Of a DNA stretch of 64,000 nucleotides, positions 34,539-43,183 are shown piece by piece; position 1 is the first letter of the stretch, and each line of letters begins with the position of its first letter. Source of the stretch: Hyphomonadaceae bacterium UBA1933 (GTDB lineage: Bacteria; Pseudomonadota; Alphaproteobacteria; Caulobacterales; Aquidulcibacteraceae); contig DDFH01000006.1 of assembly GCA_002337085.1 (NCBI GenBank), positions 959,098 to 1,023,097 on the forward strand, written 5' to 3'. Under the pieces are notes generated by a model that did not search any database, was not told where the DNA came from, and saw only the letters and a list, made by a program, of their open reading frames with translations. A program made the translations under genes and the position numbers.

Positions 34539-35117
34539 ATGACAAAAATTAATATGAAATTGGTTGCGCTGGCTTTTGGTGTGGCAGGGGTCTTTGCGCC
34601 TTTAAATTCCGCACTTGCTGATGCACCACTTTGGAAAGTTAATGCGGCACAAAGCGGGATTTATTGGTCAACCTCATGGACCAATCAGCCCGTTACCGGA
34701 AATTTCAACAATTTTTCGGCAAATATCAAATTCAACCCAGATGATTTGAAATCATCATCGGTGGTGGTGAATATACCACTTAACCCAATTGCAAGCCCAT
34801 CGCGTGAGGCGATGGATAATCTACCGCTAAAAGATTGGCTTGATACCAAGGCGTTCCCAAATGCGAAATATGAAAGTAATTCATTCCGTAAAACCGGTGC
34901 CAATAGCTATGTTGCCGATGGTTTTTTAACGTTAAAGGGCGTTAAATATAAACTTGCCTTGCCATTTACACTGCAAACCAATGGTAATCAGGCGGTTATG
35001 ACTGGCAAAGTTGTAATTGACCGCATGAAGTTAAAAATCGGCCTTGCTTCTGATGGCAAGGGTGAATGGGTTTCGCGCAATGTAACCGTAAATATCAAAG
35101 TGACAGCGACAAAGTAA
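34539..35117 (+). CDS. YceI-family periplasmic protein
   Basis: The 192-residue soluble YceI protein has a Sec signal (cleavage near SALADAP, about 27-29) and no lipobox, unlike its partner at 33295. The domain shows LWKVNAAQSGIYWSTSWTNQ, VVVNIPL, DTKAFPNAKYES, FLTLKGVKYKLALPF and IDRMKLKIGL. It is the last gene of the YceI-b561-YceI operon. The two YceI proteins are diverged paralogues, one anchored and one free. Confidence 0.88.
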   Translation: MTKINMKLVALAFGVAGVFAPLNSALADAPLWKVNAAQSGIYWSTSWTNQPVTGNFNNFSANIKFNPDDLKSSSVVVNIPLNPIASPSREAMDNLPLKDWLDTKAFPNAKYESNSFRKTGANSYVADGFLTLKGVKYKLALPFTLQTNGNQAVMTGKVVIDRMKLKIGLASDGKGEWVSRNVTVNIKVTATK

Positions 35118-35159
35118 TAAATACTTGGATTTCATTCTCAATTGTTTTATTTGGCGGGT

Positions 35160-36116
35160 GTGAATAATATTTACCCCGCCAATTCTTTAAATATTGACCG
35201 CGCCATTGAAAGTTTGAACAATGGCGAACTTATCGGTTTGCCAACCGAAACCGTTTATGGCTTGGGTGGGGATGCAACCCGTGACGATGTGGTTGCCAAG
35301 ATTTTTGCCACCAAAAACCGCCCGAATTTTAACCCCCTTATTTCCCATGTAACTGGCCTTGAGATGGCAGAAAAATACGGCGTGTTTGATGAAATTGCGC
35401 TAAAAATTGCCGAAATATTCTGGCAAGGACCACTTACTATTGTTGTTCCAAAACTCGTTGGTGGTGTTTGCGATCTTGCTTGTGCGGGTCTTGAAACCAT
35501 TGCACTGCGTGCACCAAAACATAGAGTGGCACAGGATATTATCGCGGGCTTTGGTAAGCCGATTGCCGCCCCTTCTGCCAATGTGTCTGGTTCAATTTCC
35601 CCAACTTCGGCCAATGATGTTGCAACCGAGCTCGGCAATAGTTTGGGCGTGATTATTGATGGTGGTGATTGTGTAGTTGGGCTTGAAAGCACGGTTGTTG
35701 GTGTCTTTGACGGCGAAATCCATTTGCTACGCAAAGGCTTTTTTACCGCGCAAGACATCGAAAAGGCAATTGGAAAACGGGTTTTAATCCCAAGCCTTAA
35801 TGATGAAAATGCGCCAAAATCCCCAGGAATGTTATTGCGCCATTATTCACCCAAAGCAAAAATGGTTTTAAACGCCGATAGCGCGGAGGCGGATGAGGTG
35901 TTTTTGGCATTTGGCACTATCCCGCAAAATGTATGCGGGCAAATAATCCAATTATCCGAGACCCAAAACCTAACCGAAGTTGCCGCCAACCTCTACCGCG
36001 CCATGCGCAATGCCGATTTACAAACCCCAAAAACCATAAAAGTCGCGCGCATTCCAAATACTGGGCTAGGTGAGGCGATTAATGATAGGCTGCAACGCGC
36101 GGCGGGCAATTTATAA
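35160..36116 (+). CDS. L-threonylcarbamoyladenylate synthase (Sua5 type)
   Basis: It makes threonylcarbamoyl-AMP from Thr, bicarbonate and ATP for the t6A37 modification of ANN-decoding tRNAs. At about 318 residues it has the YrdC domain (LPTETVYGLGGDAT, KNRPNFNPL, GPLTIVVPK, IALRAPKH, APSANVSGSISPTSA, STVVG) plus the C-terminal Sua5 extension (SPGMLLRHYSPKAKM to the end), hence Sua5 rather than TsaC. GTG 35160 is my choice of start; TTG 35142 is also open. Confidence 0.93.
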   Translation: MNNIYPANSLNIDRAIESLNNGELIGLPTETVYGLGGDATRDDVVAKIFATKNRPNFNPLISHVTGLEMAEKYGVFDEIALKIAEIFWQGPLTIVVPKLVGGVCDLACAGLETIALRAPKHRVAQDIIAGFGKPIAAPSANVSGSISPTSANDVATELGNSLGVIIDGGDCVVGLESTVVGVFDGEIHLLRKGFFTAQDIEKAIGKRVLIPSLNDENAPKSPGMLLRHYSPKAKMVLNADSAEADEVFLAFGTIPQNVCGQIIQLSETQNLTEVAANLYRAMRNADLQTPKTIKVARIPNTGLGEAINDRLQRAAGNL

Positions 36117-36333
36117 TTTTATCATACCAAATTTATGAAATAAAATTCCAAACAGACCTATTTAAATTTATAGGTTTATGACCATAGTGCGTCATTTAGT
36201 GATAATTATTCAACAGATTATGCGAATTTAGAAAGTGAATATAATTATCCATTGCATTAGATTTTTTTTATAATTATTATTTAGCGAGTGCTATAAAATC
36301 ATTGATTATAAAATTTTTGGGGCGGAGTAATTT

Positions 36334-37548
36334 ATGAAAATTGCAAAATCTGTATTGAAGCTAATGATACTTTTCTTTTTTGCAATAATTCCGTTTTCAA
36401 TGGATACAAGTTTTGCTTATGCGCAAAGCATGAAGCCAGTAGCAAATAATGATCCTGCTAACAAAGCAGAGGCCAACATATATTATGAAAATGGCGAAAA
36501 AGCTAATGGTGCAGCAAGTTATACTCTGGCATTAGAATACTATAAAAGCGCTGCCAATTTAGGTAATGCTATGGCAATGAATAAGATTGGTTTTTATTAC
36601 CAAATCGGATATGGCGTAAACGTAGATTATGCCAAGGCAATGGAATGGTATAAAAAATCTGCCGCACTTGGTAATAGTGATGCAATGAGCAATATTGGCA
36701 ATTTGTATATTGACGGACAAGGTGTTCCCAAAGATTATGCCAAGGCATTGGAATGGATGAAAAAATCCGCCGCACTTAACAATCCAACTGCATTTAATAA
36801 CATTGGTTTTATCTATGAAAATGGTGGAGATGGCGACGATTATTCTAAATTAGGGCTTTCAGATGAAACATCTAAAGTGCTTGCTGGATATGGTGTAAAA
36901 AGAGATTATACAAAAGCAAGAGAAAATTATGAAAAGGCAATTAGTCTAAACCCTAATCTTCCAAGGGCGCTATTCCACCTTGGTAATATCTATGAAAATG
37001 GTTTTGGTGTTACACAGGATTACAATAAAGCGCATGAATATTATGTTAAAGCTATGGTTAATGGCGATTTAGATGCAGCGCACCGTTTGGCTGATTTTTA
37101 TTATGAAGGTAAAGGTGTAGCTCAAGATGATGATACCGCTTTAACCTTATATTACAAAGCGAGAGGTGCAGGCAATGATTTGTCTGTAAGCAATAGAATA
37201 GCCGAGCTTGAAGCAAGAATTAAAAGCAAAGAAGATACCAAAAAACAACAAGAAAGTGACGAAGCCGAGCAACAGAAAAAATCCGAATGCCATCGTCTTT
37301 CAAATGAAATGGATTCTTTGTTATCAGAGAGTGACAGGCTTGAAAATCTAATTGAATTAAGAAAATCTGCCATAAGTCTTGCCCAAACTAATTTGGCATT
37401 GGCTTCAAGTCGTGGGGCATATACTGGTGGATATTCTGCAAATCTAAGTGAGTTGCAATCTGGATATATAAGCATGGTTAAAGAATATAATTCATTAGTG
37501 AAAGCACGTAATAAAGTGGTAGATAAATACCGCGATAAGTGTGAGTGA
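36334..37548 (+). CDS. Secreted Sel1/TPR-repeat protein with coiled-coil tail
   Basis: The 404-residue protein has a signal peptide (about 1-31, ending FAYAQS) and about five to six Sel1-like repeats at 48-285 (AMAMNKIGFYYQIGYGV, AMSNIGNLYIDGQGVPKDYA, RALFHLGNIYENGFGVTQDY, AAHRLADFYYEGKGVAQDD). A charged coiled coil follows at about 290-400. Sel1 arrays are adaptors for protein complexes. A GGAG site precedes the ATG. It is the first of four consecutive plus-strand genes in an AT-rich stretch. The role is unknown. Confidence 0.85.
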   Translation: MKIAKSVLKLMILFFFAIIPFSMDTSFAYAQSMKPVANNDPANKAEANIYYENGEKANGAASYTLALEYYKSAANLGNAMAMNKIGFYYQIGYGVNVDYAKAMEWYKKSAALGNSDAMSNIGNLYIDGQGVPKDYAKALEWMKKSAALNNPTAFNNIGFIYENGGDGDDYSKLGLSDETSKVLAGYGVKRDYTKARENYEKAISLNPNLPRALFHLGNIYENGFGVTQDYNKAHEYYVKAMVNGDLDAAHRLADFYYEGKGVAQDDDTALTLYYKARGAGNDLSVSNRIAELEARIKSKEDTKKQQESDEAEQQKKSECHRLSNEMDSLLSESDRLENLIELRKSAISLAQTNLALASSRGAYTGGYSANLSELQSGYISMVKEYNSLVKARNKVVDKYRDKCE

Positions 37549-37732
37549 GTTTAGACCAATAGCTTTTAGTGAATTTACTTGATTAAATTATGATGCGGGC
37601 ACGCAATATTATGCCGATCTTATATCTTGAGATAATACTATCAGCAATTTCTACTAAAAATTTGCATCAAAGGCTTGATTTTAACAACCATAGAATGAAT
37701 AATAACTAATAGCAAATTTCTGTGGGGGTGTT

Positions 37733-38893
37733 ATGCGGTTAAAAAATTATTCCATATTAAATTTAGTATTTTTATTTTTCTGCGTAACTTTTTTATTGAA
37801 TGCACAGATATCTCACGCAAGAGATCAAATGCCAGGGCTTGGAAATTGTTCAAAAGTTCCCCTTAATCCTAATGCAATGGCAAAGTTTCCAACCGCCACA
37901 AATCATATTGAAAATATTATTTTTTACTCGGCTATATATGAGAATGGTAATCCGCCTGATAAATTGCCGCCTCGTAATAAGGCTGCAATGGAATATCTGA
38001 ATGTCAATCCAAAAGTAATTGAAAATATTAGTGGTGATGCGGTTCCTAGTGATGCCAAAATGCTTGCTTATTATCGTCCGTGGGTAAATGCGATAAATAA
38101 CATTCCAGTGTATTTTAAAGACGACCTTGCAAAAAACGAATACAATATAAATGCTTTTGCAAGTATTTACACTTTTTCGACAATGCTTCCAGGAATATAT
38201 GCGTGTTCAAATCAACTGAACAATAAAATAGATAAAATTGGTGGCGACGATAAGGTGAAATTATTCTTTATGCTTAAACAATTACGTAAATATTCATCTG
38301 AATATTTAGTAAATCATGAAAAAGAATTAGGCGAATATTTAAATAATGTTGCAAATTCAAAAAAAGTTTCAGTTAAAGATGCACTTAGTGCAAATGGTGC
38401 TACATTATTACTTATGAATGATCGTGATAATACGCTTCAACTTTTTAAAGAAGGTTTTGAAAAGAAGCCTGATTTATACAAAAAAGTTTTAAATACTAAC
38501 GAACATCTTAAACAAATAATGGCCCAGATTAATTCATTAAGTGATAATGGGCAAAGTTGTATGCTTGAAGATAATGATAAGGCCATTATTTTTGAAAAAA
38601 AGAAAGAATACTACAAAACACTTATTGAAATTTATAAAAAATTTAAACCCACAGACGGGATAAAAATGAACTTTACTGCTTTATTCGATGTGGATGAGCA
38701 AGGTAAGGCGCATAATATAAAATTTGAGCCACCGGTGGAAGGAAAGTATTTTAAAGGTGGCGATAGTGATGCCGAAAATAATATTGCGGTTATGAGCGAA
38801 TATATAAATTCTTCCGACTTTGTCCCGGGGCTTAAAGACTGCAAACCTTATGCAATTAAAGGAAAACAAGTTTTTAACTTTCAAGACAGATAA
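37733..38893 (+). CDS. Secreted protein with TonB-C-like C-terminal domain
   Basis: The 386-residue protein has a signal peptide (about 1-29, ending ISHARD). The N-terminal 245 residues are helical and match nothing I know. From about residue 276 it shares a block with the next gene: C-(M/L)-(L/I)-EDN, then FDVDEQGKAHNIKFEPP, FKGGDSDAE, and a closing P-x-x-K-x-C. The pattern resembles the TonB C-terminal or energy-transducer beta domain. The paired cysteines may form a disulfide. Function unknown. A GGGGG ribosome site precedes the ATG. Confidence 0.7.
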   Translation: MRLKNYSILNLVFLFFCVTFLLNAQISHARDQMPGLGNCSKVPLNPNAMAKFPTATNHIENIIFYSAIYENGNPPDKLPPRNKAAMEYLNVNPKVIENISGDAVPSDAKMLAYYRPWVNAINNIPVYFKDDLAKNEYNINAFASIYTFSTMLPGIYACSNQLNNKIDKIGGDDKVKLFFMLKQLRKYSSEYLVNHEKELGEYLNNVANSKKVSVKDALSANGATLLLMNDRDNTLQLFKEGFEKKPDLYKKVLNTNEHLKQIMAQINSLSDNGQSCMLEDNDKAIIFEKKKEYYKTLIEIYKKFKPTDGIKMNFTALFDVDEQGKAHNIKFEPPVEGKYFKGGDSDAENNIAVMSEYINSSDFVPGLKDCKPYAIKGKQVFNFQDR

Positions 38894-39064
38894 TCTAAAC
38901 AAATTACAAAGATTTTTGGAAAATATAGATTTTAAAAACTTCATAATTTTCAATATTAAGCTTATTAGAGATTTAAATGATAGGTTGCTATGCTCGGTGG
39001 CGTGATAAAGGTTGGATAATTCGATAGAATTACAAGTCAACTAAAAGCAAAATTGGAATTGGTT

Positions 39065-40012
39065 ATGAAGTCAAAACTGTCTTTGTTTTTAATAGGTTTT
39101 TTGTCGTTTTGGGGCATCAACGCATTTGCCAAACCGTTGGAATATTCAAATTGTCGTGCATTGCCGTCATTATATTTATTACCGAAAAGCGATATATTAA
39201 AAACCAAGTTTTTTTCATCACTGGATAAATCTTCGCAAAGTTCCATAGAAATATTAAATCAATTTCCAGAAGTTTTTAAAAGTGACTTGAATAAGACAGA
39301 ATTCAGCGCATATGAGCTTAATCAGATTGATATTTACCGAAATGTTTTTGTAAAAAAATATCGTGAATGTGGTTCAGAATTATCAGAAAATTCAAAAACC
39401 GCTTTTGATACCGATGCAAATATTGCGCGCTTAAACTCATATCTTGATGAATATGTTTTGCGCCTTGCCGATAGTTTTGGCGATAAAATAAATGATGCCC
39501 CAAAGTTTAAAGTCGAAGAATTATTTGAAATTAAGCGTGAATTTGGTGATATATTTTATACTTATAGCGGGTTTTATAATGGCCTAATTGAAACTAAACC
39601 AGCAATTTTAAGCAAGCTAAAAATCGCTGAAAGCAAGGTGAAACTCGCCATTGAACAGGCGTACGCAATTAATGCACGCGGTGGGACGTGCCTTATCGAA
39701 GATAATAAAAAGGCATATTTATTAATGCCAACCTATTCATTTAATGCCAAAGTTTTCCCAAAGTTTAAAAACGAAAATATTGCGCGTAAAATATTATTTG
39801 ATGTTGATGCAAAAGGTCACGCCACAGATATAAAGGTTTTGCCGCCCTTTACCAAAGATGATTTTAAATCAGGCGGCGATATCGCCAAAGCCAATGATGA
39901 GGTTAAGAAATATATTGCAACAGCAATAATCTACCCGCCAACCAAAAACTGTATCGGACAGGCGGGAAATGGCGAATTAAATACGGATTTTTACCACATC
40001 CACCATCATTAA
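39065..40012 (+). CDS. Secreted protein, relative of the preceding gene product
   Basis: The protein has about 315 residues from ATG 39065 (GGAA six bases upstream; an upstream TTG at 39053 is less likely). The signal peptide runs about 1-24 (ending NAFAKP). The C-terminal 107 residues repeat the pattern of the 37733 protein: CLIEDNKKA, LFDVDAKGHATDIKVLPP, FKSGGDIAKA, YPPTKNC. The N-terminal helical part differs. It ends in HIHHH. Tandem but diverged paralogues are inferred. Confidence 0.7.
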   Translation: MKSKLSLFLIGFLSFWGINAFAKPLEYSNCRALPSLYLLPKSDILKTKFFSSLDKSSQSSIEILNQFPEVFKSDLNKTEFSAYELNQIDIYRNVFVKKYRECGSELSENSKTAFDTDANIARLNSYLDEYVLRLADSFGDKINDAPKFKVEELFEIKREFGDIFYTYSGFYNGLIETKPAILSKLKIAESKVKLAIEQAYAINARGGTCLIEDNKKAYLLMPTYSFNAKVFPKFKNENIARKILFDVDAKGHATDIKVLPPFTKDDFKSGGDIAKANDEVKKYIATAIIYPPTKNCIGQAGNGELNTDFYHIHHH

Positions 40013-40082
40013 TCAGAGAGTAAAATACTTTGCGCTCTTGACGTAGTATATCGTAAGTATAAGAATTAAATAAATTAAATTT

Positions 40083-41036
40083 ATGGTGAAAATCTTGGCT
40101 TTAAATCTTAGAAAAGTGGTCAATGAGTATTTGGTTGCAAATCCAGATTCTATGTTTACTGCACGGCAAATTGCGGAATATATTTTTTCAAAATATCCTC
40201 AGGAATGTGAAGAGAAAAGAAAATCCAGTAATGCTAAGGTGATTGTCCTTGATAGCGATACTGCTTTAATACAACAATTTGTTGCTGAAATTGGTTCTCA
40301 AAGACCAAGGTTACAAAAAGCAAATCCCTCTATTAAAGTAACAGATTCACGACCTCGTCTCTATTATTTTTCAACTAAGTCTGATGACGATGAAATTACA
40401 GAATTAGAAAAATCAAGTTCAGATATAAAAGATGATAGTTCCAATCGTTTAAAAGAATACGAATTATATCCTATGTTGGCAGTATATTTATCGTCAGAAT
40501 ATGGCATTTATACTAAGAGAATTGATGAAAAGAAATCTTCTAACATGCAAGGCTATAAAGGAAATCACTGGCTATTTCCAGATGTTGTTGCAATGGAAAA
40601 TTTGTCTAAAGAATGGCATAAAGAAGTTTCAGATACTGCAAAATTGAATTCTGATAAACTTATTAGATTGTGGTCATTCGAAGTCAAAACAAAATTAAAT
40701 AGATCAAATGTTAGAGAAGCATATTTTCAAGCAGTTTCTAATTCTTCTTGGGCAAATTTTGGTTATTTAGTTGCTAGTGATATAGGTGACAGCACTTTAA
40801 AAGAATTGCGAATTTTATATGGGTTGCATGGGATTGGTTTTATAAAACTAAACATAGAAAATCCGCCTGAAAGTGAAATTCTAATACCGGCAAAAGAAAA
40901 GTTTGACGTGGATTGGAATACCGCAAACCGACTTACAAAAGAGAATAAAGATTTTGTAGATTTCGTAAAAAATGTCCGACAATTTTACCAAACTGGCGAC
41001 ATAAAAATATCTGATTGGGATAAAGTTGACGCATAA
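40083..41036 (+). CDS. Winged-helix plus PD-(D/E)xK nuclease-like protein (HrgA/COG2958 type)
   Basis: The 317-residue cytosolic protein has an N-terminal HARE-type winged helix (about 5-50: VVNEYLVANPDSMFTARQIAEYIF) and a predicted restriction-endonuclease-like core (about 125-245). The core has YPMLAVYLSSEYGIYTKRID, the active-site Asp in WLFPDVVAME, ExK in LWSFEVKTKLNRSNVREAYFQ (in two parts) and SNSSWANFGYLVA. These match my memory of COG2958/HrgA proteins seen near restriction genes. No methylase is adjacent. No Shine-Dalgarno sequence is visible. Confidence 0.68.
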   Translation: MVKILALNLRKVVNEYLVANPDSMFTARQIAEYIFSKYPQECEEKRKSSNAKVIVLDSDTALIQQFVAEIGSQRPRLQKANPSIKVTDSRPRLYYFSTKSDDDEITELEKSSSDIKDDSSNRLKEYELYPMLAVYLSSEYGIYTKRIDEKKSSNMQGYKGNHWLFPDVVAMENLSKEWHKEVSDTAKLNSDKLIRLWSFEVKTKLNRSNVREAYFQAVSNSSWANFGYLVASDIGDSTLKELRILYGLHGIGFIKLNIENPPESEILIPAKEKFDVDWNTANRLTKENKDFVDFVKNVRQFYQTGDIKISDWDKVDA

Positions 41037-41081
41037 TTTACAAAGGAACTCCAACAACGTGCCTTTTAAACCAAATGCAAA

Positions 41082-41195
41082 GAATTTTTGGAAGCCGCGC
41101 TCGAACAAAGTACGAGCGAACTAAGTACGAGTTTCAAAAATTCTTTTCCACTTGAATCCAACTTGCTAAGTGAGCGAAGCGAAGGCGGTAAGTTG
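41082..41195 (-). repeat. Two-hairpin intergenic element, copy 2
   Basis: On the minus strand, five bases after the stop of the importer ATPase gene, comes a hairpin with arms CAACTT (41159-41164) and AAGTTG (41190-41195), core AGTGAGC-GAA-GCGAAGGCG with no extra inner bases. Then comes a second hairpin GAATTTTTG (41082-41090)/CAAAAATTC (41135-41143), enclosing CGCTCG...CGAGCG and the direct repeat GTACGAG (twice). It sits between convergent genes and is a probable terminator. Confidence 0.7.
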
Positions 41196-41199
41196 ATTA

Positions 41200-43002
41200 T
41201 CAATCATGCTCCGCCACCAAATGCCCTCTGGCAACTTCGATTAGCTGCGGGCGATATTGTTCGCCGTCACCATCAACAAGTTTTGATTTCATAAAGCGTA
41301 ATTGCGCTTTTGCATCCATTGGCGATGGAAGATCCCCCTCAAGCTTGATGCGCTTGCGCGATTTTTCGATTTTGGGATCAGGGATAGGGGCGGCGGATAT
41401 AAGTGCCTTGGTATATGGGTGACGGGCATCATTATAAATGCTGTCACGGTCGGCGGTTTCAACCACGCGCCCCAAATACATTACCATAATGCGATGTGAA
41501 ACTTCACGCACCACAGCTAAATCGTGGGAAATGAACAGCATCCCAAGTTTAAATTCACGTTGCAAATCCAAAAGCAAATCAATAATTTGCGCGCGAATGG
41601 AAACATCAAGTGCCGAAACCGCCTCATCACAAACCACGAATTTGGGCTTTAAAATCATGGCTCGGGCAATGCCAACCCGTTGGTTCTGCCCCCCCGAAAA
41701 TTCGTGCGGATAGCGGTTAATCCAATTGGGATCAAGGCCCACGCGCCCCATAATTTCGCGTACTTTTTCATCGCGCTCTTTGTGCCCCATAAGTGGGTAA
41801 TGCACCAATAAAGGCTCGGCAATGGAGGCACCAATCGTCATACGTGGATCCAAAGACGCCAATGGATCTTGGAATACAATCGTCATATCCTTGCGATCAG
41901 AACGGATTTCGCTTGCCTTTTTTTCCGAAATATCTTTGCCAAGCCACGCAATCGCGCCCGAAGTTGGTGGAATAAGTTTTAATACCGCGCGTGCCAATGT
42001 TGATTTACCACAGCCAGATTCACCAACCACACCAACGGTCTCACCTTTGCGCACCAATATATCAACGCCATCAACGGCCTTTAAAGGCATTTTTTTAGGG
42101 AATAGGCCTGCTTTTACAACAACCGGGAAATGAACTTTTAAATCCTTGCCCTCAACCACGATTTCATCGTTTTTGCTTGGTGCATTGGCAAGCTGCGTGC
42201 CTTTACGTTCGGGGGCATCAATACGTGGCACGGCGGCCAGCAGTTTTTTGGTATATTCATCCTGCGGATTATAGAAAATATCCTCAACTTTGCCTTGTTC
42301 GACATACGCCCCCTTGTTCATAACCTGCACATGGTCTGCCAGGCGGGCAACAACGCCCATATCGTGGGTTACAAGGGCGATTGCCGCACCGGTTTCACGG
42401 CGCAATTCTTCCATAAGCTCAAGAACCTGCGCCTGCACGGTTACATCAAGTGCGGTGGTTGGTTCATCGGCAATCAATAATTTTGGTGAGCATAGCATTG
42501 CAATCGCAATCATCACCCTTTGCCGCATCCCGCCCGATAATTCGTGGGGATATTGGTTAAGCCTGCGTTTGGCCTCTGGGATGCGCACCCTTTCAAGCCA
42601 TTGGGCACAATGTTTTACCGCCGCATCACCGCGCAATTTAGTATGAAGATTAAGAACTTCATTCATTTGTTCCCCAATTTTCATATGGGGTGTGAGTGAG
42701 GTTAGGGGGTCTTGGAAAATCATCGACATTTGATTGCCGCGAATCTCATTTAATTCCTTGGATTTAAGGCCAAGGATTTCTCTGCCATTGAATTTTATTG
42801 AACCTGTCGCAACGCCATTGCGCGCCAAAAGCCCCATAGCGGTTAAAAAAGTTTGTGATTTGCCAGAGCCAGATTCGCCAACAATCGCCACGCATTCACC
42901 GGCATTAATATCAAGATTGATGCCTTTTACCGCATTTATTGTGCCGTCGGGCGTCGTGAAATCAATTTTTAAATCACGCACACTTAGAATTGGCTGTTGC
43001 AA
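41200..43002 (-). CDS. Peptide-type ABC importer, fused double ATP-binding subunit
   Basis: The 600-residue protein fuses two Opp/Dpp-family ATPases. ABC1 has GESGSGKS at 42-49, the Q-loop FQDPLTSL, LSGGMRQRV and ADEPTTALD. ABC2 has GESGCGKS at about 335, FQDPLASLDP, FSGGQNQRVGIARA and CDEAVSALD. Each ends with an oligopeptide-binding C-terminal tail. The architecture is that of YejF/GsiA. A TTG at 43002 follows GGGAG by six bases. No permease or binding-protein gene is adjacent, so it must serve a transporter encoded elsewhere. Confidence 0.92.
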   Translation of the reverse strand: MQQPILSVRDLKIDFTTPDGTINAVKGINLDINAGECVAIVGESGSGKSQTFLTAMGLLARNGVATGSIKFNGREILGLKSKELNEIRGNQMSMIFQDPLTSLTPHMKIGEQMNEVLNLHTKLRGDAAVKHCAQWLERVRIPEAKRRLNQYPHELSGGMRQRVMIAIAMLCSPKLLIADEPTTALDVTVQAQVLELMEELRRETGAAIALVTHDMGVVARLADHVQVMNKGAYVEQGKVEDIFYNPQDEYTKKLLAAVPRIDAPERKGTQLANAPSKNDEIVVEGKDLKVHFPVVVKAGLFPKKMPLKAVDGVDILVRKGETVGVVGESGCGKSTLARAVLKLIPPTSGAIAWLGKDISEKKASEIRSDRKDMTIVFQDPLASLDPRMTIGASIAEPLLVHYPLMGHKERDEKVREIMGRVGLDPNWINRYPHEFSGGQNQRVGIARAMILKPKFVVCDEAVSALDVSIRAQIIDLLLDLQREFKLGMLFISHDLAVVREVSHRIMVMYLGRVVETADRDSIYNDARHPYTKALISAAPIPDPKIEKSRKRIKLEGDLPSPMDAKAQLRFMKSKLVDGDGEQYRPQLIEVARGHLVAEHD

Positions 43003-43017
43003 AACTTTCTCCCGCTT

Positions 43018-43066
43018 TTGACAGATTTGTTTTCTGTTTTGTCAAAAGACAACATAAATCTGTCAA
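43018..43066. promoter_or_regulatory. Nested inverted repeats between the importer ATPase gene and surE
   Basis: TTGACAGATTT (43018-43028) and AAATCTGTCAA (43056-43066) form an 11-bp perfect inverted repeat. Inside is a second one, TTGTC-AAAA-GACAA (43039-43052). The site lies in the 181-base divergent promoter region, just upstream of the ATPase start. It may be a paired operator or a leader RNA structure. Confidence 0.5.
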
Positions 43067-43183
43067 TGCGCAAGTGATTTTTGTGTAAAAAAACAAGTTT
43101 TTTAACAGTTTTTACCCTTTTTTCCGCTGCTATGGGGAATAAAAATGATGTAGTTAATCTCGCAAAAAAGAATCGGAAGAAAT

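Noticed and set aside
36117..36333. Prophage or integrase remnant at the edge of the AT-rich cluster
   Set aside because: The spacer has no open frame, att-like direct repeat or tRNA; only AT-rich sequence is seen.
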